A stretch of 64,000 bases of DNA from Bromus sterilis (GCA_950022295.1 OX465595.1:433312270-433376269); one strand, 5' to 3'. Positions 11,501-23,473 are shown, counted from the stretch's first letter. The notes: generated by a model not told the origin, from the sequence alone. Translations and numbers: made by a program.

Positions 11501-12595
11501 TAGGAACAAGTCGGAGACGACGGACAGGCTTGGAAGCTCGCTTGCCTTACGGGTGCTCGCCGACGAGCAGCGTGGCGACTCTGTTTTCCGGCGACATGGC
11601 AGAGGTGGCTAGGGGATGAACGGGGCGCCGTGGTTTTAGGGGAAAGGATCAAAAGCTCACCACGAGCACGATGATGCAGCCAGTGGGCTCGGGGAGACCT
11701 CAACGGCGGCGAATCGACGTCGACGATCTTCGGCTGCCGGCGACGAGTTGAGGAGGCTTGCGTTGTCTCGGGGACGAATTGGCTCGCCAGATTCTGCAGG
11801 GTGACGAAGTCGTCGATGAGGAGCACGGGGGACACGCTGGTTCGGTCTCTGGGGCACGGTGGCCGCGTCTGCCATGGCGGTGTGCTCCGGCGATCTCTAT
11901 GTCCATGGCGAAATTGAGCGAGGGAGGGAGAAAAGATGGCGCTGGAGAGGGGGAAAGTGGTCACGGCTGCGAGGTGATCCTCCAGGACACAAAGAAAGGG
12001 CACGGGGCGGCCTGGAAGTCCCTGGACGTCGAGGTGGCGTCGACCACGCCCTCGGCTCGACAGCGAGCTGCTTGAAGAAGACGACACGGGAGGTAGGTGG
12101 GCCTGGGCCGGCTGGGGAACAAGTTGGGCTGAATCCCAGGTAGGCCCCTTTTCTATTTTCTGTTTCCTTTTCTTTTCTGTAATATGTTGGCCATGCTAAA
12201 ATAAATAGCTAGGCATTTTTTTAAATGCCACAAGTTTTTATGTGGCGTCACAATATATATAGCTAGCCACTTATAAAGTTTGGACATTTTTAAAATTCAA
12301 ATAATTTGAATCTTAACTCAAATAGGGGTTTTTAATTAATTCCAAGGCACTGTTTGATTATTTGAAAATTCCATGAGCATGGGGTGGGTCCCACATCACT
12401 TGACATGTGATCACACTCATTTATAAGACTTTTCAAAAATCTAACATGAATTTTTGGAGAAGAGTTTTATCTGGCCTTTTGAATTAAATTCTCAGGGCTT
12501 TTCTTTTCCCCAATTTTGATTTTCTTTTTGAATTTTTTACATGATGCAAAGGGTATAAGCTTACCCTAGCACATACCTAACTTGGGGTTGTGACA
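8537..12595 (-). repeat. 5' LTR of T1 (4.06 kb)
   Basis: On the minus strand it runs TGTCACAACCCC (12595) to GGGTCCCGACA (8537). It has an AT-rich start, a GC-rich block (11230-12110), a TGACG inverted repeat near 11086-11105, a conserved palindrome cluster (9670-9721), an AATAAA signal in element sense near 9075-9082 and a plus-strand TATAAAAG at 8943-8950. Its right end is followed by Copia LTR sequence beginning TATGAGGTCACC. Confidence 0.9.
11458..12087 (-). other. Open frame inside T1 5' LTR (209 codons)
   Basis: This is the counterpart of 3855-4484, the same length with scattered substitutions and no stop. It includes the peptide LIDDFVTLQNL, whose DNA position aligns with ELVDEFV in the T2 LTR and FELADDNYV in the T3 LTR. 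The similarity suggests an inherited coding-like segment but does not prove translation. Confidence 0.25.
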
Positions 12596-14118
12596 TATGA
12601 GGTCACCTCACTGTTTAAATCACGTGATGAACATTACCCAAAGTAAGCATTACAGCATGATCAAATCTTATGAAGGTTCAGTGTTGTAATTACAGAACGT
12701 GGTAGACCGTTCCTTTGACCGTGAGTACGTGCATAATTACTATCTTCCCGGATGCTTTGACTTACATCCCACCACCTGACTGAAATATACGGGTCATAAC
12801 GGTTGTATCTTAGGTATTCCGTGGAGATATGTTGAGGAGTATTGTTACAAGAGCGGGATTTGTCAATCCATATAATGGATAGATACTCTGGGCCCACTCG
12901 GTGAGATTCCATCCATAAAGCTGCAGTGTGTGACTAGGTCACGGGGATGAATATCACGGGAACGAGTGAATGAGGATTAATTCGGAACGAGGTTGAAGAA
13001 GACATAGGATGTCATTGATCGAATCTCGGAACAATCTAGTATCGCTGACAAAGGGAATGCTATACGGTGTAAGGTCCAATCGGTGTTTTGATATCCGTAA
13101 TGCACAGGGGTCATTATGGGCATCCAGGTCCCGCTGATGATCATTGACCATAGCCTCATCTCGGTCATGACTGGAGTGTTCTCGGACCGTAGGGTAACAC
13201 ACTTAAGGGCTCGATGAAATCGGAGACTTTCGGAACCATCGGAGTAACCAGAGAATAAAGGAAACAATATCGGAGAAGTACCGTGTTGAACCGAACAAGT
13301 TCGGAGTGAACCGGAAGTTGTTCCGGAGCACCGGGAGATGGAATATTATGTTTTAATTATTAATTAATTGAATTAATAATTAAAATAATTTTATTTCTAA
13401 TTAATATGTGCAATGGGCCTTAGTGGAGAAAAAGGCCCATTAGGGGAAATAAAATGGAAAAAGAAAAAAGAAAAGAGGGGGGAGGCGCCATGGGCCCTAG
13501 GGCCCATGAGGGGTGCGCCCCCTCCCCCCCTTGGCCGGCCACCTCCCCTTAGCAAAGGGACTTTAGTCCCACATTGCTAAGGGAGAGGGGTTGACTCCCT
13601 CCCCTCTGCCTATAGATGGGCAGGGTGCACATATTTAATACACAAAAATTCGTGAGAAAATAAATATTACTCCGAATTGATATCGGTTTTTTCCGGTCTT
13701 CTCCCCTCCCTTGTCTCTTTCACGGTGGGCTCCCTTGTGGGAGCCTATAGTGGAATTGAGGCTTCTCTGCTAGAATTGGAGGCCGTCGTGCTGCCGAAGC
13801 TCCGTCCGGAGGTCTGCTTCGGCCACCTCCGCTGGATCGGAGAACGAAGGTCGTCATCGAGTCTCGTACGTGTGCGAGTACTACGAGGTGCTGCACGTGT
13901 GGCACTACACCCATCCGGGTGCTCAACACAGCCAGGGGGCTGTGAAACTTGATAGGCTACATCAACCACGTTTGCGGGAACGTTTCCCGCCTAACGGACT
14001 ACACCCCGAGGAATGTTATTTCCGCAATCCTTTCCGTTACGGTAATACAGCTAGCTAGATCTTTGGTTATGGGAACGGAAGTTAGAAAAATTTGTGTTTT
14101 CTGCTGCGAACTCCAACA
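12596..14118 (+). repeat. 5' LTR of C, first 224 bp missing
   Basis: It aligns with 19152-20675 of the right LTR from TATGAGGTCACCTCACTG to CTCCAACA. Candidate promoter boxes are CTATAGA near 13612 and ATTTAATAC near 13633. Two strong inverted repeats lie at 13351-13385 and 13490-13507, and a stem-loop at about 13549-13587. Confidence 0.9.
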
Positions 14119-15187
14119 GTGGTATCAGAGCTAGGTCTATGCTTAGTATTACTGTACGGATAGAACACATCGGGGATGTGGGCGTTGATTGTATGATTGT
14201 TACCCTCCCACGTGTACTTGTTCACATCTGCGACATTGTTTGATGAAGCGCCCCCCGACCGACCTTACGCGTACGCTTACACGAGACTGGTTCCACGCTT
14301 AACATGCGGCTTGTACCGTATAAAGTGGCTGGGGGTGTCTTTCTCTCTACTTTAGAGGATGTGGCATTTGCAATGGAAGGCCCCGTGCGGGGTGTAATAG
14401 AGACAATCGTATGGTTGACGTTGTGGTTGACTCGTAGGTTAAAACCTGTTTAACTATGAAAGCCCTAGCAGCCATGTAAAACTTGCAATATACAACTAGA
14501 CCGTCTAAACCTTGTATTGCTAAGTGGGGGCTATCGTTTGTTTGATTGTGATGGAGTGATAGCTTTTATATGTGTTACTAGTAAGTAGTAATCGTCATCA
14601 TAAAACAAACTAAAATGGAGACACTGTAGACTTAGTGTTGCCATAGCTCAGACATCTTAAAACTTGCTAGTATAGGATACACGACGGTAGCATGTGATAA
14701 GATGATCCCTTAACAAAGCCAAACACAAGTATTCTACCGAAGTGTGCACCGCCTGGAAGGTTCTCCCATATGGCTTGATGCTCCGTACATACCGGAGTTG
14801 TCCTACATATTAAATGGAGTTAGCATGAGGTTGGGTTCGGCAAGCCTGGCATATGCAGATATGGCCTTGCTGAGCAGCATATAACATGGAGGTTAATTTG
14901 GCGAGCCTAGCATATGCAGATATGGCCTCGGAATACTAGAGATCGGAAGATCGAGCATGATTCACAGTACATATAAGATAATGTGATCGCACAAGTTGTT
15001 GTCTACCTTTGAAACTGACCCGTCGGCCGTGTGATATTCGAGGTCGGGCAGTGAATCTGGATCATGTAATCACTAAAACTTCCTAGGGATGAATTTTTTT
15101 AGTGCGAGCTCATCTATAATATGATTATATGAACTCATTGTTGTGAACTAGTCTAAATTGTGTTCCTTGCAATTATGTTTGTAGAAA
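14119..15187 (+). other. C primer site and long leader
   Basis: TGGTATCAGAGC at 14120-14131 is the initiator-Met primer site, one base after the LTR. The remaining stretch of about 1.05 kb has no convincing frame and is a long untranslated leader. It contains two similar 35-40 bp strings at about 14840-14870 and 14895-14930 (GGCAAGCCTGGCATATGC and GGCGAGCCTAGCATATGC). Confidence 0.75.
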
Positions 15188-15958
15188 ATGGATAACACCT
15201 AGTACCTTGAAATGGTTTCCTTCTTACATGGTGAAAGACTTAAAGAAAATGGGTCAAACTTCATTAGTTGGTACTTACGCCTTAGAACCGTGCTCAAGAG
15301 AATCAACCTTTCATTCTTAACTAAAAGGCATGTGGGAAACCCTCCAGCAAGCGGCATGGATGCACAAGCGGCGATTGATTATCAATATCGTCGAAGGACA
15401 TATGCCATAGCTAAGGGTATCATAGAAACCAGCATTCCGCAACTTTTGCGTGAGGAGTATGCTGATTTGGATACATTTGATATGATCGATGAGCTTAAGT
15501 CATCAAACTTGCATCAGTTTAGAGTTGCCAGATTTGAGTTAGAAAGTGAGTTTCTCTCTACAAAGATGGAAGAAGGCTCTTGCCTGAAGGCACACTTGGC
15601 CAAGATGCATGAGATACATCTGAGCCTCGTAGATGACTTTGACTATGAGACCACACATGAGTCTGCGATATACACGGTGTTACACTCGCTTCCACCGAGC
15701 TATACAGACCATGTCCATGGCTATGTCGGCAGAGGTGAAAGCCGCGAGTTCTCTGACTTCATGGATAGACTTCAGTACCTGGAGGTTGAACCCATTGAAG
15801 GAGAAGTTGTTGATGGAGAAGGTATATACTTGATATACTTTATAAATGTTTATTCCCTTATACAACATTTGCAGTAAATGAGTATCTGATACTTATTCTG
15901 TTTTATGAAAACAGGACCTGCCATTGCATGGATGGGAAGAGGTGAAATCGAGGATTGA
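15188..15958 (+). pseudogene. gag: C gag, Copia type, with candidate 93-bp intron
   Basis: The likely start is ATG 15188, but codon 5 is TAG (15200-15202); the frame is then open from ATG 15212. Motifs match Copia gag of the UBN2 type: N-F-I-S-W-Y-x-R-L-R near residue 25, then helices with E-S-E-F-L-x-x-K-M and L-P-P-S-Y near 170. The frame would run to 15877, but a GT at 15822 and an AG ending at 15914 join in phase to a short second exon ending PAIAWMGRGEIED and a stop at 15956-15958. No CCHC knuckle is seen. The splice is inferred from sequence only. Confidence 0.7.
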
Positions 15959-18916
15959 TGGATATCAAGTCAGTTGATGGCCAGCATGGATTCCTCCGAG
16001 ACATCTATCATAGGAGATACTTAGAGTATTAGATAAATCTTATGTAATCATTATAGTATGAACACTTAGTTGTGTGTCTTGCATCTCGCGAGACAAAGTT
16101 ATTCATGTAATGAGACAAGTCAGTTGTTCCATCTTTATGAATAAAAGTGCGATTATACTTTGATTACGTCTTGATTTATGATATGATAGAAAGCATTTAT
16201 AATACTACTATTATTGTCGAGAAATATTCAATGTTTAATGATAAAGTTGTCTTGATTATAACAGGTCAAAGATTTTATTACATGAGGTGACTTCATAACT
16301 GATGAATTCGTTAAATGTATGATCTATTAACTTGTGGGTTTCATTATCGAATGAAAAATCATAACTTAATTGCATGAGATGGATTAGATACACGATCTAT
16401 GAACCTCTGCAATAAATATAACCATGACAAGGTTCTAGCAAGTAGAACTTGTGCCAATCATTATACATAAATGAAGTACTAAAATACGCACGTGAGTTAT
16501 CATTAAAGACTTCATATGATTAATTGAAAGTTGTATTCAATTGAGATCATAAAACTGAGATTCAGGAATCACAGTGAGAAGTGAGAATACAAGGATACAT
16601 ATCACTACGCTACGATCCGGAGTGATAAGTATTGATATTGACATAATGGGAGACTTGTGGAAGTTTTACCACAAACTACGATGGAAGTTGAAAGTGCTAG
16701 ACTACTTAAACCATTCGTAGTCATACTAAACCATAGTATGGTCTAAACGTTCTTTCCCCTAGCACTATAGTTATTGTCGAATAATGTTGTTTAAATTCAT
16801 TAAGTTAAAACACCCACTTCATGAATAGGAAACCATCCTGAATCTAACGAGACATGATAGCTCCATAACTGATGGTGTTATAAGGTTTCTTAAAAGAAAG
16901 AATTTCTTTGTAATAAAACTACAAGCAATTGAAATTACATATTCTCCCCGAATAGCAAAATTGTGTGTTTCTTGATTGGTAATGCGAGAAGAAGTCTCTC
17001 GACACGGATCCAATGGGAGATAATGGAAACTTTGACCGGGGTATTGGACCTTGCCTTCAGAATATCAGAGTATTGCAACGGAAGCATGTTCCGCTGTAAT
17101 GACGCTATATAAGGAAGGATATGCCAAAGATGATTGATCTTGGTATATGAGTTGAAGCCATTGTTGAATTTAGAAGGTTGTCATGAATACGTTCTGTACA
17201 GAACAATAATCATGAGTCTTCTTAATAAAACAGTAGGGAATAACATTGCTTGAAACACAAATAAATGATGGTAGCCTAAAACACGAGGAGAAATGAAATA
17301 ATATTGAGTTACATATAGGATGGCTCACGTCCTGTGAAATAAATCGGTTATTTCAAATTCTCGACAAACTGGAGAGTTATTGAGAATAATGTAATGGGCA
17401 TAAGGCATTATTTGGTTATGACCAAAGTTCAATGGTGATTGACTACGGAAACGTAGGAATGCTTTAATCAATAAAATATTTTCATTTACACTACAATGGA
17501 CCATAACCTGAAATTGCATCTCAGTCAAATTTGGGATTTGAAAGAGAACTGCCATGGGCATGATGAAGGTTATTTCGTTAAAAGGATGGACTATAGTACC
17601 TCAAGACAGGAACCCTCAACCTTGATTTGATCAAGTGATTTTGTCATGACCAAAATATTGAGTGGGCCTGCAGTTTCATGAAACTGAGTGGGAGCTTTGA
17701 AGACTTCCCGGAAACTTGGAATGCAGAGGGCATTTTCTGAGTGGGAGCTTTGGAAGCATTGTCATTATGTGAGACATAGTGAACAATAAAATGACTTGAT
17801 GAGAGCTGAACCACAAATATATGAGTATATGATGGATATATTTGAGTGGGAGCATGATCATTGTCTCAAACATATATGCATTGATATGTGTGAAGAATGA
17901 TCTCATATGTATATGTATATGGATATGCATTGATTGTGTATATAGAGAGTCGTCTTATATACATATGTGCATTATGATATATATAGAGCATAAGGCAAAT
18001 AAAATACAAGATTGCAAGAATCTTCTTTTATGTGAAATACCAACACATTACACGTTGAAATCTATATGAATAAATTAAGATACGTATAATGAAACAAAGT
18101 GAAGGTTGGAATAATCTTCTAAGACAAGAAACAGGTTCTTGTGGCTAGAAATTATATAATGGATGAAATCCAAATATCACAAGCAATGTCTTGATGGAAG
18201 AATAGAGATGCACAATGTACTGGACATGTGATCTTATATGTTCTTGACATATGATTCTACCATATAACATGCATTGTGAATCCAACAACAGAATGACTCA
18301 AAAGTTCTTGGAAGAAGAACAGATTCCGATGTGCTTTAGGAGTAAAACACAGAATCTGAATAAAGTCGATGCATTCAGTATATGAGGAATACTGAGGACT
18401 ATTCTCTAAAATATAGAAAGGATAATAGACTTGAATGTAATGCAAGATTACAATTGCAAGCCATATTATGGGTCTATATGGAATTAGAGACATCACCAAA
18501 GACATGAAAGAAATGTGAACAAAATTCACGGTACTACAAACATAATACTACTTAAGAAAGTAGACGTATGGATAAAAGTTTAGCGTTAGAAGTATTGGAC
18601 TTCTGGTTGAGTGTATTTCACAGTATATATGACTATGGATGAGTCTTCTAAAGACTGAACCAAGAGATAATTGGAGGATACTGTGAAATAATAGTCTCAC
18701 TCTCCCGCGAAACTTATATCCAACCATTATATGATAATGAGTGGTATGTCAAAAGAGTTTTTGACCTATACCAGTTGCAAAGGAAACATACGAATCTGAA
18801 TTGGTGCAGTTCGTTGACGAACCCTCTTCCATGAGCATGCATGATCAATGAACACTTATGTGATAAGATGATTATGATCGGAAAAAAAATGCGGCTAGAT
18901 TATTAGCACTCTAGTG
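15959..18916 (+). other. C region without recognisable protease, integrase or RT
   Basis: No frame exceeds about 90 codons and none shows an integrase, Y-V-D-D or RNase H motif. A GAGTGGGAGC string recurs at about 17686, 17740 and 17845, like the polypurine tract before the right LTR. It is either extreme decay or a noncoding filler in a non-autonomous family. Confidence 0.6.
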
Positions 18917-18927
18917 CAAGTGGGAGA
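18917..18927 (+). other. C polypurine tract
   Basis: AAGTGGGAGAC directly precedes the LTR start TGTTGG at 18928. Confidence 0.85.
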
Positions 18928-20675
18928 CTGTTGGATATATGCTCTAGAGGCAAATAATATATGATTATTCCAATATATCTAAGCAAGTTCATAACTAGGT
19001 TCATACCATGCTAGAAGTGCGTCAGTGAAACAATGATGCAGGTGTGGTATAGAAACCCCCAGAGTTCCTAGTTAGCCTCTACATCGATAACTAGTTCATG
19101 GTCAACATGATGGTCGTGGTTTGGCGATCATGGACAATTAAGTCTCTTGACTATGAGGTCACCTCACTGTTTAAATGACGTGATGAACATTACCCAAAGT
19201 AAGCATTACAACATGATCAAATCTTATGAAGGTTCAGTGTTGTAATTACAGAACGTGGTAGACCGTTCCTTTGACCGTGAGTACGTGCATAATTACTATC
19301 TTCCCGGATGCTTTGACTTACATCCCACCACCTGACTGAAATATGCGGGTCATAACGGTTGTATCTTAGGTATTCCGTGGAGATATGTTGAGGAGTATTG
19401 TTACAAGAGCGGGATTTGTCAATCCATATAATGGATAGATACTCTGGGCCCACTCGGTGAGATTCCATCCATAAAGCTGCAGCGTGTGACTAGGTCACGG
19501 GGATGAATATCACGGGAACGAGTGAATGAGGATTAATTCGGAACGAGGTTGAACCAGACATAGGATGTCATTGATCGAATCTCGGAACAATCCAGTATCG
19601 CTCACAAAGGGAATGCTATACGGCGTAAGGTCCAATCGGTGTTTTGATATCCGGAATGCACAGGGGTCATTATGGGCATCCAGGTCCCGCTAATGATCAT
19701 TGACCGTAGCCTCATCTCGTTCATGACTGGAGTGTTCTCGGACCGTAGGGTAACACACTAAAGGCTCGATGAAATCGAAGACTTTTTCGGAACCATCGGA
19801 GTAACCAGAGAATAAAGGAAACAATATCGGAGAAGTACCGTGTTGAACCGAACAAGTTCGGAGTGAACCGGAAGTTGTTCCGGAGCACAGGGAGATGGAA
19901 TATTATGTTTTAGTTATTAATTAATTGAATTAATAATTAAAATCATTTTATTTCTAATTAATATGTGCAATGGGCCTGAGTGGAGAAAAAGTCTCATTAG
20001 GGGAAATAAAAGGGAAAAAGAAAAAAGAAAAGAGGGGGGAGGCGCCATGGGCCCTAGGGCCCATGAGGGGTGCGCCCCCTCCCCCCCTTGGCCGGCCACC
20101 TCCCCTTAGCAAAGGGACTTTAGTCCCACATTGCTAAGGGAGAGGGGTTGACTCCCTCCCATCTGCCTATAGATGGACAGGGTGCACATATTTAATACAC
20201 AGAAATTCGTGAGAAAATAAATATTACTCCGAATTGAGATCGGTTTTCTCCGGTCTTCTCCCCTCCCTTGTCTCTTTCACGGTGGGATCCCTAGTGTGAG
20301 CCTATAGTTGAATTGAGGCTTCTGTGATAGAATCGGAGGCCGTCGTGCTGCCGAAGCTCTGTCCGGAGGTCTGCTTCCGCCACCTCCGCTGGATCGGAGA
20401 ACGGAGGTCGTCATCGAGTCTCGTACGTGTGCGAGTACTACGAGGTGCTGCACGTGTGGCACTACACCCATCCGGGTGCTCAACACAGCCAGGGGGCTGT
20501 GAAACTTGATCGGCTACATCAACCACGTTTGCGGGAACGTTTCCCGCGCAACGGACTACACCCCGAGGAATGTTATTTCCGCAATCCTTTCCGTTGCGGT
20601 AATACGGCTAGCTAGATCTTGGGTTATGGGAACGCTAGTTAGAAATATTTGTGTTTTCTGCTGCGAACTCCAACA
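18928..20675 (+). repeat. 3' LTR of C (1748 bp)
   Basis: Complete LTR, TGTTGG to CCAACA. It is very similar to 12596-14118 over the shared part. It keeps the ATGGGCCCTAGGGCCCAT palindrome and the CCCTTAGCAA stem-loop, but the AT-rich inverted repeat near 19908 has one broken pair. Confidence 0.95.
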
Positions 20676-20738
20676 TGTGCTGGATTTTTTCCCGTTCCCT
20701 TTTCCTTGTTCCTGCGTCTGATAATGCTTATCTTGTAG

Positions 20739-23019
20739 TGCTGCGACTGCTCCGGCTGCTTCATGCACCAGCACAGCTACTACTGACTTGAAGTCGACGG
20801 ACTCTGGGGCGGCATCCAAGCATCTTGAGGACCCCTCGGCTGCTGCTGGTCAATCTGGGCCGTCGGCGGTTCCTTCCGTTCCGACTGTGGGTGTAGTTCC
20901 TAGTGCACCCTCTTCTGAGGCGCCTGGTGCTGTTTCTCTTGAGTCCAAGCTTACTGAACTTGGTCCCCCGTACTTTGGCCGGCTTGATCTGGCGATTGAA
21001 GACAAGGCTCGTGCTTTTGACCACGTCTCCAAGCTGGTAAGTTGATTCGTGCCTGTGCGACTTTATCATTGGGGGCACGGCAGTGCTCCCGATGGGAGTA
21101 GCCCCCGAGGCTACAAGTAACTGTTTGCAGTTGCTTGTAGTCTTTTCTTTCCTTATCATCTGATTGTCTAGACTTTGCAGCCTTTTTTCCAACACTGTGA
21201 GCGTTTGGTGATTGATGCTGAGCGTTGGCAACGGGCCCATGATTCTGCCCAGGATGCTTTGTCTACTATGAGTGGTGAGTTTTCATTCTTACGCTGCTGA
21301 GTTTCGGCCACTGCGTATTTTGTTCTGAGTACTGTCTTGCCTCGCAGACCGTCGCCAGGCTACCGAGAAGCAAGCCGAGAAGGCGGGGAGGACGGTTTCC
21401 ATTCTTAAGGCTACCTTGGCTTCCAAGGAGGCGGAGTTGCATGGTCAGCACGAGGAGCTGGTTCGCCTTCGTCAAGCTGAGGACGCGCGTGCGCGGGTGG
21501 AAGCAGTCGAGGGGAAACGTCTTCGCGCCTTGGCGGACTCACTTGTGTGTAAGTTTGGCATTCATTCATTGGTCTTGCTGTTCCCACTGTCTTCCCATGA
21601 TGACATTTCTTTGCTTGAGGCAGCTGCTATGGGTGCGAAACCAATGGAAGCTGCTGCTTCAGGGTCTGGAGTTCTTCAAGGTGCTGTAGATGCTGTTGCA
21701 GGTGCTGTTGCAGTGGTTGGGGACGTCTGCACCCGGGCTTCCGATCTTGTGGGTCTTGCGCACGAACACCTTATGCCGGAGGGTTCAAAGGTGCCTGATG
21801 GCCTGGGCGCTCGGGTGGCTGCATTCGGCCCGGATGGGAGGCGTATGGTGGAGCTAGTTGCGGAGAGTGTGGTGAGTGGTTTTTCCACGGCCCTTGTCGT
21901 CCTTATGGGGCATGGGATTTTCATTGATGATTCCTTGGTTGAGACCATCCCGGACTATTCTGATGAGCAGAACGACCGAGCCGATAAACTGGCTCGTCGC
22001 CTGCAACAGGTTGTAGATGCTTAGGATCCCCCTGTCGTAGGTGAGGGGGAGGCACAGTAGTGTTGCGTCGCTTTGAAACTTTGTCTGTAATTCGTGACTC
22101 CGTTGTGATGGTTGATCTTTTGCTACCTTTATCTGAGTGACTGCTTGGCTGTTCCTCTTGCTGCTTTTTGATTTCTTTGTTTTGTTCATCCTGCGGTAGG
22201 CCACTCCGGGCGTTCTTCGTCCTTGGAATTCGCTGAAGGATGACGCTCGCGAGGGTGCCTACGAGTCCGTTTGCTTGCGACTGAAGAACGTTGAGCGGGA
22301 GATTGTTCGACTGAAGGGATCCTTAGTCGTTCAGCGTACTCGGCGCGAGCGTGCCGAGGCCGTGGTTGAGAACCTTGCTTCGTGGGTGGTGAAGTTGTCC
22401 GACCTCCTGCGGGGTGAGTTTCGCCTCTGCTTGGTTGCTCGATTCCGTTTAGTAGGTTTTGCTGTCTCTGTCTTGATCGTGGTTTTTGACTTTTGAAGTG
22501 CTGGCAGGGCGATCTCGGCGTGAAGAGAGAGCCGTTCAGTCGGAGATGTCACGGCTTGATGATCCCAGAGTGCAGGCGAGCAATCCCTTTTGGGCGGATG
22601 GGGCTCGTGCTCGAGCATTTGATTTGCTTCGTCTCCGGGTTGAGCGGGTGCCGGATGCTCTCAAATACTGCCAGGGGGTATTGGGTGGTATCCATGCTGA
22701 GTTCTATCCATTGGAGGTGGTTCCTTCGTCCCTTGAGAGGCCCTGTCGCGTATTTTCTCGGCCTGCCGAGTTACGTCGAGTGATGGATCATCAGATTTGT
22801 GCTGGAGCTCGAGCTGCTTTGGGTTTGGTCCATAGTCATTGGCCGGGGGTGGATTTTTCTCAGGTGGTGGCGGGTCCTCCAGGCGGCAGGGATCATTCGA
22901 TGAATGAGCACTACATGGCTGTAGATAAACCTGCGCGTCAGGTTGTGAGGCGATTTTGCGAAGAGAACGACCGCCATCTGGGTGCACTTATTAAGGCGAA
23001 GTTGGAGCCTGAAGATTAG
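20739..23019 (+). pseudogene. Downstream six exons of A's antisense gene (linker, coiled coil, C-terminal domain)
   Basis: Exons 20739-21036, 21181-21274, 21348-21548, 21624-22036, 22200-22413 and 22508-23019 join in one phase-consistent frame of about 577 codons through five GT-AG introns of 73-163 bp. The first exon is Ala/Ser/Pro-rich. Exons 2-3 form a Glu/Arg/Ala-rich coiled coil. Exon 4 is Gly/Ala-rich, then shows an A-F-G-P-D-G-R-R-M motif. Exon 5 is a second coiled coil. Exon 6 is a compact domain with F-W-A-D-G, H-S-H-W-P-G-V-D and a Lys/Glu-rich end. One TAG (22022-22024) interrupts exon 4. Reading is opposite to element A. It continues the gene begun at 2075, with Copia C, T1 and a deletion in between. 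The function of the family is unknown to me. Confidence 0.65.
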
Positions 23020-23083
23020 GTGCTTCCCTTCGTTGTATATGCTTCTTCTTGGTGGTATATATTCCATGGTGTCTTGGTTTTGT

Positions 23084-23473
23084 CGCGGGGGACGTTCCAG
23101 AGGGTTGCCGCGGCGGGCCCCCGAGTGTAAAAGTTTTTATGTGTCGCGGTTGCGAAGAGCGCCTCGGGGGGTGGCTGCCTCGGCGAGTCCCCGAGGGCCA
23201 AGTTAATGTGCCGCGATTGCGGAGGACGCCTCGGGGGATGGCTGCTTCGGCGAGCCCCCGAGTGCCAGGTTAATGTGCCGCGATTGCGGAGGACGCCTCG
23301 GGGGGTGGCTGCTTCGGCGAGCCCCCGAGTGCCAAGTTTAATGTGCCGTGATTGCGGAGGACGCCTCGGGGGGTGGCTGCTTCGGCGAGCCCCCGAGTGC
23401 CAAGTTAATGTGCCGCGATTGCGGAGGACGCCTCGGGGGGTGGCTGTTTCGGCGAGCCCCCGAGTGCTAACAG
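23084..23473. repeat. 67-bp tandem repeat with hairpin in each unit
   Basis: Near-identical units start at about 23205, 23272, 23340 and 23407. More diverged units precede them at 23138 and about 23084. Each holds CTCGGGGG and CCCCCGAG separated by about 16 bases, a perfect 8-bp stem. On the minus strand each unit includes CACTCGGGGGC, like A's polypurine tract. It lies directly after the stop of the antisense gene. Confidence 0.9.

Larger units (their letters stand above)
3007..12595 (-). mobile_element. Tekay/Del-like Gypsy element T1, truncated, gag-less
   Basis: Minus-strand element with complete 5' LTR (8537-12595), tRNA-iMet primer site (8521-8532), internal region 4992-8536 and truncated 3' LTR (3007-4991). 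Pol runs from just before reverse transcriptase to a frameshifted chromodomain. Gag and protease are absent. LTR ends read TGTCACAACCCC and GGGTCCCGACA, a diverged subfamily of T2 and T3. It sits in the left LTR of Copia element C (TATGA follows its right end). The left target duplication was lost with the deletion at 3006/3007. Confidence 0.85.
12596..20675 (+). mobile_element. Copia-type element C, gag-only, non-autonomous
   Basis: Left LTR remnant 12596-14118, primer site 14120-14131, gag with a probable intron, about 3 kb without recognisable pol, polypurine tract 18917-18927, and complete right LTR 18928-20675. LTR ends are TGTTGGATATATGC and GAACTCCAACA, with the general form of Angela/BARE-type Copia LTRs of Triticeae. 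It is inserted in element A; TGTGC follows the right end. Its first 224 bp are missing because of the deletion that also cut T1. The family name is an inference from LTR form only. Confidence 0.8.

Noticed and set aside
14120..14131. Possible tRNA gene fragments at primer sites
   Set aside because: They are the 12-base primer-complementary sites beside LTRs, with no tRNA body.
17325..18529. Short frames in Copia C, minus strand
   Set aside because: AT-rich chance frames under 95 codons with no motif.
23084..23473. CRISPR-like repeat array
   Set aside because: Units are contiguous with no unique spacers, and the setting is a plant retrotransposon.
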